Source: Pseudomonadota bacterium
GTDB taxonomy: Bacteria; Pseudomonadota; Alphaproteobacteria; Acetobacterales; Acetobacteraceae
NCBI GenBank assembly: GCA_021845835.1
Contig: JAJZVE010000359.1
Span: forward strand, 1-5,480
Length of the DNA: 5,480 nt
Reading direction: 5' to 3'
The notes under the pieces are model-generated. The model was not told the DNA's origin and did not search any database. It was given only the letters and a program-made list of their open reading frames with translations. The position numbers and the translations under genes are program-made. Positions 1 to 5,329 of this stretch are shown piece by piece (positions within the stretch are counted from its first letter, which is position 1; every line of letters starts with the position of its first letter).

Positions 1-1
1 G

Positions 2-2419
2 GCCGCGGCGATCATGGAGCAACGCCGGCTCGGGCTGGTGACCAAGGCGATGATGACGGTGCCGGGGCATTGCCTCGCGCAGGCGTCCCGGGAGTTCCTG
101 CTGCTCTATCCGAATGCCCGCATCCTGGTCGCCGACGAAAGCAACTTCGTCAAGGAGAAGCGCCAGCGCTTCCTCGCCCGCGCCGCCACGGGCGTGTGGG
201 ACTGCATCATCATCACTCACTCGGCCTTCAAGTTCATCCCGGCACCCGCCGACTTCGAGCGGGCGCTGATCCAGCAGCAGCTGCAAAGCTATGCCGAACT
301 GCTGGAGAAGGCGGACACCGATGACCGCATCACCCGCAAGCGCATCGAACGCCTGAAGGAGGGGCTGCAGGCTAAGCTGGAAGCCCTCGGCAGCCGCAAG
401 GACGACCTGCTGACGCTGGCCGAGATCGGTGTCGATCAGATCGTGGTGGACGAGGCGCAGGAGTTCCGCAAGCTGAGTTTTGCGACCAACATGAGCAACC
501 TGCGCGGCGTCGCACCGGACGGTTCGCAGCGGGCCTGGGATCTCTACGTCAAGGCGCGCTTCGTGGCGCAGCGCCAGCCGCAGCGGCCGCTGATCATGGC
601 CTCCGGCACCCCGATCACCAACACGCTCGGCGAGATGTTCACCCTGCAGCGCTTCATGCAGCCGGACGTGCTGGCGGAGCGCGGCCTGCATGAGTTCGAC
701 GCCTGGGCATCCAGCTTCGGCGATACGCGCACCGAATTGGAGTTGCAGCCTTCCGGTGCCTACAAGCCGGTGACCCGCTTCGCCGAGTTCGTCAACGTCC
801 CGGAACTGATCGCCATGTTCCGCTCGGTCGCGGACGTGGTGCTGAAGGATGATCTACGGCAGTTCATGGCGCTGCCGGCGATCCGCACCGGCACACGCCG
901 GATCGTCACCGCTCCTTCCTGCCCGGCCTTCAGGCGCTACCAGAAGCACCTTGCCGAGCGCATCCGCAGCATCGAGCAGCGCAAGGGCAAGCCGGAGAAG
1001 GGCGACGACATCCTGCTGTCGGTGATCACGGACGGGCGGCATGCGGCGATCGACATGCGCTTCGTCATGGACCCGGAGGCGGGCGACCCGCTCCGGGGCA
1101 ACGAGCCGGACAACAAGCTGAGCGCGATGATCGCCAACATCCACCGCATCTGGATGGAGACGGCGGATCGCGTCTACCGGCGGCCGGATGGGCAACCCTA
1201 TCCGCTCCGCGGTGCGGCGCAAATGGTGTTCTCCGATCTCGGCACGGAGGCGGCCGACACGAAGCGCGGCTTCTCCGCCTATCTCTGGGTGCGCGACGAA
1301 CTGGTCCGGCTGGGGGTGCCGCGCGCGCAGATCGCCTTCATGCAGGATTTCAGGAAGTCGGCGGCGAAGCAGGCGTTGTTCAATGACGTGAACAGCGGCC
1401 GCGTGCGCATCCTGCTCGGTTCGACGCAGACCATGGGCACGGGCGTCAACGCGCAGCTTCGGCTGGTGGCGCTGCACCACCTCGACGTGCCCTGGCTGCC
1501 GAGCGACATCGAACAGCGCGAGGGGCGGATCGAACGACAGGGCAACCAGAACGAGGAGATCGAGCTCTACGCCTACGCGACCCTCGGCAGCGTGGACGCG
1601 ACGTCGTGGCAGCTGCTGGAACGCAAGGCCCGCTTCATCGCCGCGGCGCTCGCCGGTGATCGGAGCATCCGTCGGCTCGAGGACATCGACGGCCAGGCGA
1701 ATCAGTTCGCCATGGCCAAGGCGCTCGCCTCGGGCGATCAGCGCCTGCTGCAGAAGGCGGGGCTGGAAGCCGAGGTGGCGCGGTTGCGGCGTCTGCGGGC
1801 CGCGCACTTCGATGACCAGCATGCCGTCGCACGGCACATCCACAGCGCCGAGTCCGCCATTCGCTCCGCCACGGCCCGCATCGCGCAGATCGAGGAGGAT
1901 CTGAAGGTCCGCACCAGCACCCGTGGCGATGCTTTCGTCATGACGATCGGCGACAGAACCCTGACGGCGCGCAAGGTCGCCGGCGCGTCATTGCTCAGCC
2001 GTCTCCGGCTCACCGAGAAGGCGCGGGAGGAGGGCATCTGGGTTGTTGGGCAGATCGGCGGCTTCTATCTGCGCGCCCAGGGCACGCACCACGGCGCGGA
2101 CCGCTACAAGCTGGACCTCTGGATGGAGCGGACGGGCCTGGAGCAGGAGGTGGGGCTATCCGCCGATCTGACTCCTCTCGGGCTGATCTCGCGGCTGGAG
2201 TATATGCTGGAGCGGTTCGAGGCGGAGCGGGCCGAGCAGCGGCGCCGGCTGGCCGAGGCGGAACAGCGTCTGCCCGGCTATCGCCAGCGCATCGGCGAAG
2301 CGTTCGCTTTCCAGGCCGAACTGGACGCGAAGGAGGAGGATCTGGCCGCACTGGAGGCCGACCTCGCGGCCAATGCTGCCAGCGGTAGTGACGATGAGGC
2401 GATCGCGGAGGCGGCATAG
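2..2419 (+). CDS. SNF2-like DEAD/DEAH helicase, C-terminal part of a large N12-class DNA methylase/helicase (5' partial)
   Basis: An open frame enters from the left edge and ends at TAG 2417-2419, leaving 805 residues here. Residues are numbered from the internal Met at 14, which is not the true start. Helicase core features visible: motif II DEAQ (146-149), motif III-like SGTPITNT (197-204), motif V GTGVNA (475-480) and motif VI QREGRIERQGN (501-511) with arginine fingers R505 and R508. The Walker A motif must lie just upstream, since the family usually reads GAGKT shortly before the segment that opens the window. A charged helical insertion (about 80-135) sits before motif II. The C-terminal 230 residues hold helices, a beta-rich patch (about 640-705) and a coiled coil (about 735-790). 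Related plasmid proteins are 1500 residues or more and often carry an adenine-methylase domain in the missing half (COG4646 type). Likely ATP-driven DNA translocation; substrate unknown. Family is confident; the methylase half is inferred. Confidence 0.85.
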   Translation, partial: AAAIMEQRRLGLVTKAMMTVPGHCLAQASREFLLLYPNARILVADESNFVKEKRQRFLARAATGVWDCIIITHSAFKFIPAPADFERALIQQQLQSYAELLEKADTDDRITRKRIERLKEGLQAKLEALGSRKDDLLTLAEIGVDQIVVDEAQEFRKLSFATNMSNLRGVAPDGSQRAWDLYVKARFVAQRQPQRPLIMASGTPITNTLGEMFTLQRFMQPDVLAERGLHEFDAWASSFGDTRTELELQPSGAYKPVTRFAEFVNVPELIAMFRSVADVVLKDDLRQFMALPAIRTGTRRIVTAPSCPAFRRYQKHLAERIRSIEQRKGKPEKGDDILLSVITDGRHAAIDMRFVMDPEAGDPLRGNEPDNKLSAMIANIHRIWMETADRVYRRPDGQPYPLRGAAQMVFSDLGTEAADTKRGFSAYLWVRDELVRLGVPRAQIAFMQDFRKSAAKQALFNDVNSGRVRILLGSTQTMGTGVNAQLRLVALHHLDVPWLPSDIEQREGRIERQGNQNEEIELYAYATLGSVDATSWQLLERKARFIAAALAGDRSIRRLEDIDGQANQFAMAKALASGDQRLLQKAGLEAEVARLRRLRAAHFDDQHAVARHIHSAESAIRSATARIAQIEEDLKVRTSTRGDAFVMTIGDRTLTARKVAGASLLSRLRLTEKAREEGIWVVGQIGGFYLRAQGTHHGADRYKLDLWMERTGLEQEVGLSADLTPLGLISRLEYMLERFEAERAEQRRRLAEAEQRLPGYRQRIGEAFAFQAELDAKEEDLAALEADLAANAASGSDDEAIAEAA

Positions 2420-2543
2420 CGCGGCCTCATACGTCGCGATCCTGTCAGAAAACCGCTGCTTCTGAGTCGTCCGATCAGCCCGATCGGCGATCCAGGGGCG
2501 GCGTGTCAGGAGCGGCAGGACAGCCAGACTTCGATGGGCTGGT
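2420..2543. terminator. Convergent intergenic gap with two small hairpins, weak terminator candidate
   Basis: The helicase gene and the PIN toxin gene converge on this 124-bp gap, so a bidirectional terminator would be expected. Two short perfect inverted repeats are visible: TCAGAA (2445-2450) with TTCTGA (2460-2465), and CCGATC (2471-2476) with GATCGG (2482-2487) around a 5-nt loop. Neither is followed by a T tract on either strand, so intrinsic termination is only a guess. No gene is supported here. Confidence 0.25.
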
Positions 2544-2978
2544 TCAGGGCAGCGCGACAAAAGGGTCGCATGCCGGAACGCCGAGAACGGTGAAGTGGCG
2601 CAAATTCCGTGTCAGCACGACAAGGCCGTGACATTGCGCCGTCGCGGCGATCGTCAGATCGGCGAAGCCGGGCGCGGCCCCCTTGCTGCGCGCAAGATCG
2701 GACAGCCGGCCGGCCAGGCGTGCAGTCGGAACGTCGAGCGGCAGGATACGCGCGCTGTAGAGGTGCAGCAGCGTCTCGAACCACGCGGCGATCCGGGCGG
2801 CCTTGCGGCGCGCACCCTCGCGCTCCGCTTTGGCGATGCCGTCCTCGATCTCGGCGACGGTGACGACCGAAAGGGCGAGAGCGTCGGAGTTGCGCTCCAT
2901 CCAGACGCGCAGCGCCGTCTGTGGCTGCGCTTTGGTTGGCGCCCCCGCCGACAGGACATTGGTGTCGACGAGATACAC
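2544..2978 (-). CDS. PIN-domain ribonuclease toxin, VapC/FitB-like
   Basis: This is a complete 144-residue PIN protein, the usual length for VapC/FitB toxins. Such proteins are Mg2+-dependent endoribonucleases that arrest translation when freed from their antitoxin. Visible signatures: N-terminal LVDTNVLS with catalytic D5, then AEIEDGI with E43, then FADLTIAATA with D107, then TRNLRHF (123-129), and a C-terminal LGVPACDPF strand typical of the family. The variable fourth metal-site position falls in TRNLRHF and has no acid, only N125 and H128. The start is GTG at 2978; it gives the correct distance to D5, and the next Met (27) would remove the catalytic strand. No good Shine-Dalgarno precedes it. 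The antitoxin stop is only 3 nt upstream, so translational coupling is likely. It is the second gene of a TA operon. The target RNA cannot be told from sequence. Confidence 0.9.
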   Translation of the reverse strand: MYLVDTNVLSAGAPTKAQPQTALRVWMERNSDALALSVVTVAEIEDGIAKAEREGARRKAARIAAWFETLLHLYSARILPLDVPTARLAGRLSDLARSKGAAPGFADLTIAATAQCHGLVVLTRNLRHFTVLGVPACDPFVALP

Positions 2979-2981
2979 CCC

Positions 2982-3224
2982 TTACAGGTCCGCCTCTCGC
3001 AGCCCGGCGCGGTCGCGCTCCGGCAGGTCGCCGGGTTCGAGTGGGGCGGACATCAGCAGCCGCCCGAACGAGGGGACGTGCGACAGCCGCTCCCACTCTG
3101 CGAAACTGATGATGACGGCCTCGCGCCGGCCGTGGCGCGTGATGATTGATGGCTCGCCCTGCTGCGCGTGGTCGACGATGGATGACAGCGTTGCCTTGGC
3201 GTCGCGTAGCTGGATTTCCCGCAT
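2982..3224 (-). CDS. Phd/YefM-type antitoxin
   Basis: This 80-residue protein starts MREIQLRDAKATLSSIVD and continues with GEPSIITRHGRREAVIIS, the classic N-terminal DNA-binding fold of Phd/YefM antitoxins. The C-terminal tail (about 50-80: PSFGRLLMSAP, LPERDRAGLREADL) matches the toxin-wrapping segment found in antitoxins paired with PIN toxins. It should neutralise the downstream PIN toxin and repress its own operon. The start is ATG at 3224, because GGAG lies 6 nt upstream on the minus strand. An in-frame ATG at 3251 would add nine residues but has no ribosome site and lies in the putative -10 box. Gene order antitoxin then toxin with a 3-nt gap is standard. The frame stays open far upstream, but that extension crosses the GC-rich intergenic region and the antisense of the ParB gene, and it shows no family similarity. 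Confidence 0.9.
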   Translation of the reverse strand: MREIQLRDAKATLSSIVDHAQQGEPSIITRHGRREAVIISFAEWERLSHVPSFGRLLMSAPLEPGDLPERDRAGLREADL

Positions 3225-3237
3225 GACATGCTCCGTA

Positions 3238-3248
3238 ACCACAGTGGT
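3238..3248. promoter_or_regulatory. Palindromic operator candidate for the Phd-type antitoxin
   Basis: ACCAC A GTGGT is a perfect 5-bp inverted repeat around one central base. It sits directly downstream of the putative -10 box and just before the ribosome site of the antitoxin. Phd/YefM antitoxins repress their own operons by binding short palindromes at this kind of position. The assignment rests on location and symmetry only, and a palindrome this short can occur by chance. Confidence 0.4.
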
Positions 3249-3276
3249 CATATAGTGAGCCGGCGCGCCCCGGCAA
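3249..3276 (-). promoter_or_regulatory. Candidate promoter of the Phd/PIN toxin-antitoxin operon
   Basis: On the minus strand TTGCCG (3276-3271) and TATATG (3254-3249) are separated by 16 nt, each matching the sigma-70 consensus at 4 of 6 positions. The -10 lies about 25 nt before the antitoxin ATG at 3224, leaving a short leader with the GGAG ribosome site. It is the only AT-rich stretch in this neighbourhood. On the opposite strand the same stretch reads TATAGT (3251-3256), a 5-of-6 match to a -10 box, though with no convincing -35. A divergent start towards the ParB-like gene is therefore possible but weaker. Confidence 0.4.
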
Positions 3277-3284
3277 TCAGCAGC

Positions 3285-3320
3285 GAGGCAAGATGGGGAA
3301 AGGGCGGAGAGAAGGGGGGA
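3285..3320. other. Polypurine, G-run-rich tract
   Basis: On the plus strand 33 of 36 bases are purines, with G runs at 3295-3298, 3302-3304 and 3314-3319. The only pyrimidines are at 3289, 3294 and 3305. It lies between the toxin-antitoxin promoter and the branched inverted repeat. There are three G runs rather than four well-separated ones, so a three-tier G-quadruplex is not clearly supported. Its role is unknown. Confidence 0.4.
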
Positions 3321-3328
3321 CAAAACCT

Positions 3329-3440
3329 GCCGCATGCCGCGCCGCCGCTGCAAAGGGTGGGTCTGCGCCGGCCGCTGCGCTGGGCCGGCTGCGATCCCGC
3401 CGCTGCGCGGCGCCTTTGCAGCGGACCGCGCGGATGCGGC
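3329..3440. other. 112-nt branched inverted-repeat element (structured RNA leader or cruciform DNA site)
   Basis: Perfect pairing is visible in order. 3329-3335 pairs with 3434-3440 (7 bp). After one bulged G (3336), 3337-3342 pairs with 3428-3433 (6 bp). After a small internal loop, 3345-3356 (CCGCTGCAAAGG) pairs with 3413-3424 (12 bp). The enclosed loop forms two further hairpins: 3367-3373 with 3383-3389 (7 bp, 9-nt loop) and 3398-3403 with 3407-3412 (6 bp, 3-nt loop). About 76 of 112 bases are paired. The outer stem is nearly symmetric on both strands, so either strand could fold. It ends 58 bp before the ParB-like start. There is no T tract, so it is not a simple terminator. Options are a cis-regulatory leader, a small RNA, or a DNA site for partition or replication. 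I do not recognise it as a known RNA family. Confidence 0.55.
3345..3424. repeat. Three direct CCGCTGC copies plus one inverted copy
   Basis: CCGCTGC occurs at 3345-3351, 3372-3378 and 3400-3406, with starts spaced 27 and 28 bp apart. Its complement GCAGCGG is at 3418-3424. All copies fall inside the branched element, so part of the pattern is shared with its stems. Near-regular spacing is a feature of iterons and protein-binding arrays, but the unit is short and GC-rich, so chance or secondary structure alone could explain it. Confidence 0.35.
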
Positions 3441-3443
3441 TGC

Positions 3444-3460
3444 CGGGAGGTGTCTTCCCG
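3444..3460 (+). other. Small hairpin in the leader of the ParB-like gene
   Basis: CGGGA (3444-3448) pairs with TCCCG (3456-3460), and one G-T pair can extend the stem inward. The left arm contains the Shine-Dalgarno-like string GGGAGG, but no plausible start codon follows at the right distance: the nearest ATG (3465) opens an unrelated frame. It lies between the branched element and the gene start, so it may be part of the same structured leader. Confidence 0.3.
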
Positions 3461-3487
3461 AAGCATGGGAGGGCAACGACCCCGAAC

Positions 3488-3491
3488 GGAG
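3488..3491 (+). promoter_or_regulatory. Ribosome binding site setting the ParB-like start
   Basis: GGAG ends 7 nt before ATG 3499. This fixes the start there rather than at the in-frame ATG 3334, which lies inside the branched element, lacks a ribosome site, and would add 55 Arg/Ala/Cys-rich residues unlike any ParB N terminus. Confidence 0.7.
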
Positions 3492-3498
3492 CCGAGCG

Positions 3499-5229
3499 AT
3501 GGAACTCAGGATCGTCGATCCCCGCAAGCTGAAGTCCAACCCCAACAACCCGCGCCGGACGAAAGCGTCGCCCGAAGCCGACGCCCAGCTCACCGCCAAC
3601 ATCAAGGCCGTCGGCGTCATCCAGCCACCGCGCGTGAAGGAGGTCGGCAAAAAGCTGGAGGTGATCGCCGGTGACCGGCGCGTGCGGTGCGCCATCGCCG
3701 CCGGTCTCGACGAAATCCACGTATTGGTCAGCACCGAGGACGACGGCGCCGACCCGCTGCGCTCGCTCGCCGAGAACGTGCAGCGCGCGCAATTGGGGCC
3801 GGTGGACCAATGGCGGGCCATCGAGGCGCTGTGCGGCACCGGCTGGTCGGAGGAGGCGATCGCCGCGGCATTTTCCTTCACCGTGCGGACCATCCGCAAG
3901 CTGCGGCTGCTGGCGCGCATCCATCCCGCGATGCTCGACCGCATGACCATCGACCTGCCGCGCGAGAACGAGCTGCGCACCATCTCCGCCGCCGCGCTGG
4001 AGGAGCAGGGGTCGGTCTGGCGCAAGCACAAGCCGAAGCGCGGTGAGCAGGTGGCCTGGCACGAGATCGCGCGACTGCTGCACGGGGACCGCATGCCGGC
4101 CCGGATCGCCCGCTTCGACGACGAAACCGCCGCTGCGTTCGGCATCCTCTACGAGGAGGATCTGTTCGCCCCCGCCGGCGAGGACAGCCGCAGCACGGCA
4201 CAGGTGGACGCGTTCTTCGCCGCCCAGCGTCAGTGGCTGGAGGCCAACCTGCCGGAGAACGGCACGATCCTGGAGACGGAGAGCTGGGGCGCAGGAAAAC
4301 TGCCGCCGCGCGCTGAGCGCTGCTACGGTGAGAAGCGCGACGGCGACCGCATCGGCTTCTTCATCGACCCGCGGACTGCCGAGGTGCGGGAGATTCCGTT
4401 CCGGTTTGCGGAGCCGGTCCGATCCGATCCGCGGGGCGGCGACGATGAATCGGGCACAGAAGGCAGCCTGCGCACGACCCGCCCGGAGGTGAGCCGCAAG
4501 GGGGTCGAGCGGATCGGCGACCTGCGTACCGACGCGCTGCATACGGCGCTGCGCGAGGCGGCGTTCGACGACAGCACCCTGCTCGGGATGCTCGTGCTGG
4601 CGTTTGGTGGCAGCAACGTCAGCGTCCATGGCGCCGGTGGCGGTCGTGGTGACCGCGGCGCCATCGCCCGCCGGCTCATCCACGGTGGGACGCTGACCTC
4701 GGACCTGGCGCTGCTGCGCACAGCCGGCCGCGAGATGCTGGTGCAGGTGCTGTCCTGCCGCGAGGGGATGTCCAGGAGCGGCATGGTCGCTCGGATCGCG
4801 GGCGAGGCCATCGGCGCCGACCGCTTCCTCGCCAACATGGCGACCGACGGCTTCCTGAAATGCCTCAGCAAGGCGGGGATCGAACGCGCCGCGACCGAGG
4901 AGGCGGTGCCGGTGCTGCCGAAGACGGGCAAGGAGATTCGCGCCGCGCTGATCGCGCATGTGGGGGAGGGGACGTATGTCCTACCGGCTGCGCGCTTTGC
5001 GCTCAGTCCCGTGGAAGTGGAAGAGCTGCAGGAGCGCATCGCCGCCGATGAGGCCGGCCCGTTCGCCGACGCGCCGCTGGATGATGCCGAAGCTGGCGCG
5101 GAACGCGGGGCTGACGAGGCGGACGCGGACGACCTCGGTGGCACCGCCGCCGAGGAGGATGACCCGAGCGACGGCGAGGACCTGCCGCCGCCGTGGTCGC
5201 CGGACCTGCCGCAGCAGCCCGAAGCCTGA
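3499..5229 (+). CDS. ParB/RepB/Spo0J-family nuclease/CTPase-fold protein, plasmid type
   Basis: This 576-residue protein opens MELRIVDPRKLKSNPNNPRR, the usual start of a ParB N-terminal domain. The CTP-binding motifs are intact: GDRRVRCA (58-65, matching GERRxxA) and ENVQR (92-96). The following segment (about 97-140) has a helix-turn-helix, with AIAAAFSFTVRTIRKL at 120-135. ParB proteins with these motifs bind DNA sites and slide as CTP-loaded clamps. Chromosomal ParB proteins are near 300 residues; this one is almost twice as long. Residues 330-515 form an unassigned mostly helical region, and 517-561 hold 19 Asp/Glu with one Arg, followed by a Pro-rich end. No ParA ATPase is in view, so a classical segregation role is uncertain. 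Such long orphan ParB-like proteins occur near helicase/methylase genes on alphaproteobacterial plasmids, perhaps as regulators or DNA-processing partners. The gene has its own ribosome site and a hairpin after the stop. Confidence 0.85.
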   Translation: MELRIVDPRKLKSNPNNPRRTKASPEADAQLTANIKAVGVIQPPRVKEVGKKLEVIAGDRRVRCAIAAGLDEIHVLVSTEDDGADPLRSLAENVQRAQLGPVDQWRAIEALCGTGWSEEAIAAAFSFTVRTIRKLRLLARIHPAMLDRMTIDLPRENELRTISAAALEEQGSVWRKHKPKRGEQVAWHEIARLLHGDRMPARIARFDDETAAAFGILYEEDLFAPAGEDSRSTAQVDAFFAAQRQWLEANLPENGTILETESWGAGKLPPRAERCYGEKRDGDRIGFFIDPRTAEVREIPFRFAEPVRSDPRGGDDESGTEGSLRTTRPEVSRKGVERIGDLRTDALHTALREAAFDDSTLLGMLVLAFGGSNVSVHGAGGGRGDRGAIARRLIHGGTLTSDLALLRTAGREMLVQVLSCREGMSRSGMVARIAGEAIGADRFLANMATDGFLKCLSKAGIERAATEEAVPVLPKTGKEIRAALIAHVGEGTYVLPAARFALSPVEVEELQERIAADEAGPFADAPLDDAEAGAERGADEADADDLGGTAAEEDDPSDGEDLPPPWSPDLPQQPEA

Positions 5230-5236
5230 TTCCCCG

Positions 5237-5261
5237 GGCCGCCCGGCATGGCCGGGCGGCC
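5237..5261 (+). terminator. GC-rich hairpin terminator candidate after the ParB-like gene
   Basis: A perfect 11-bp stem (5237-5247 with 5251-5261) closes a 3-nt ATG loop, 7 bp after the TGA of the ParB-like gene. No T run follows, so it is not a textbook intrinsic terminator. In GC-rich bacteria such hairpins often mark transcript ends or protect the 3' end from nucleases. It separates the ParB-like gene from the next promoter region. Confidence 0.55.
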
Positions 5262-5279
5262 GCAGCCTCGTGCCCACCC

Positions 5280-5316
5280 TTGCAGATTTGCAGTTGACCC
5301 CCTATCTACTGCAAAT
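5280..5316 (+). promoter_or_regulatory. Promoter/operator region of the Xre-type antitoxin gene with a 9-bp inverted repeat
   Basis: ATTTGCAGT (5286-5294) and ACTGCAAAT (5308-5316) form a perfect inverted repeat with a 13-bp spacer. Their centres are 22 bp apart, about two helical turns, which suits a dimeric repressor on one DNA face. An extra direct TTGCAG copy lies at 5280-5285. This AT-richer stretch also contains the likely promoter: TTGCAG (5280-5285), a 17-nt spacer, then TATCTA (5303-5308), a weak match. A clearer TTGACC at 5294-5299 has no good -10 at normal spacing. The repeat overlaps any promoter here, so autorepression by the downstream Xre-type antitoxin is the natural reading. 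The exact promoter boxes are uncertain. Confidence 0.55.
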
Positions 5317-5329
5317 GATGGAGGCGGCC

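Noticed and set aside
854..1843. A 329-codon minus-strand open frame opposite the helicase
   Set aside because: It is the shadow of a gene with conserved helicase motifs on the plus strand and has no ribosome site or family resemblance.
2595..3149. A 184-codon plus-strand open frame opposite the toxin-antitoxin genes
   Set aside because: The minus strand encodes well-matched PIN and Phd proteins with proper operon spacing. The plus-strand translation has no recognisable features.
3225..3251. Antitoxin start at the upstream in-frame ATG 3251
   Set aside because: It has no Shine-Dalgarno and overlaps the putative -10 box. ATG 3224 has GGAG at 6 nt and gives the usual Phd N terminus.
3329..3440. 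Branched element as an integron attC site
   Set aside because: No GTT/AAC core-site boxes are at its ends, and no integrase or cassette arrangement is visible.
3329..3440. Branched element as an intrinsic terminator of either flanking transcript
   Set aside because: There is no T tract on either strand, and it lies upstream of both divergent genes rather than downstream.
3334..3498. Longer N terminus for the ParB-like protein starting at ATG 3334
   Set aside because: No ribosome site is present, the start lies inside the branched element, and the added 55 residues do not resemble ParB. GGAG is correctly placed for ATG 3499.
4630..4659. Glycine-rich GAGGGRGDRG in the ParB-like protein (378-387) as a nucleotide-binding P-loop
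   Set aside because: It lacks the GK[ST] of a Walker A motif and is not followed by a Walker B. It looks like a flexible loop.
3277..4959. A 560-codon open frame on the minus strand opposite the ParB-like gene
   Set aside because: Its translation is rich in Arg, Ala, Gly and His without recognisable motifs. It lies antisense to a clear ParB family gene, as GC-rich third positions commonly produce.
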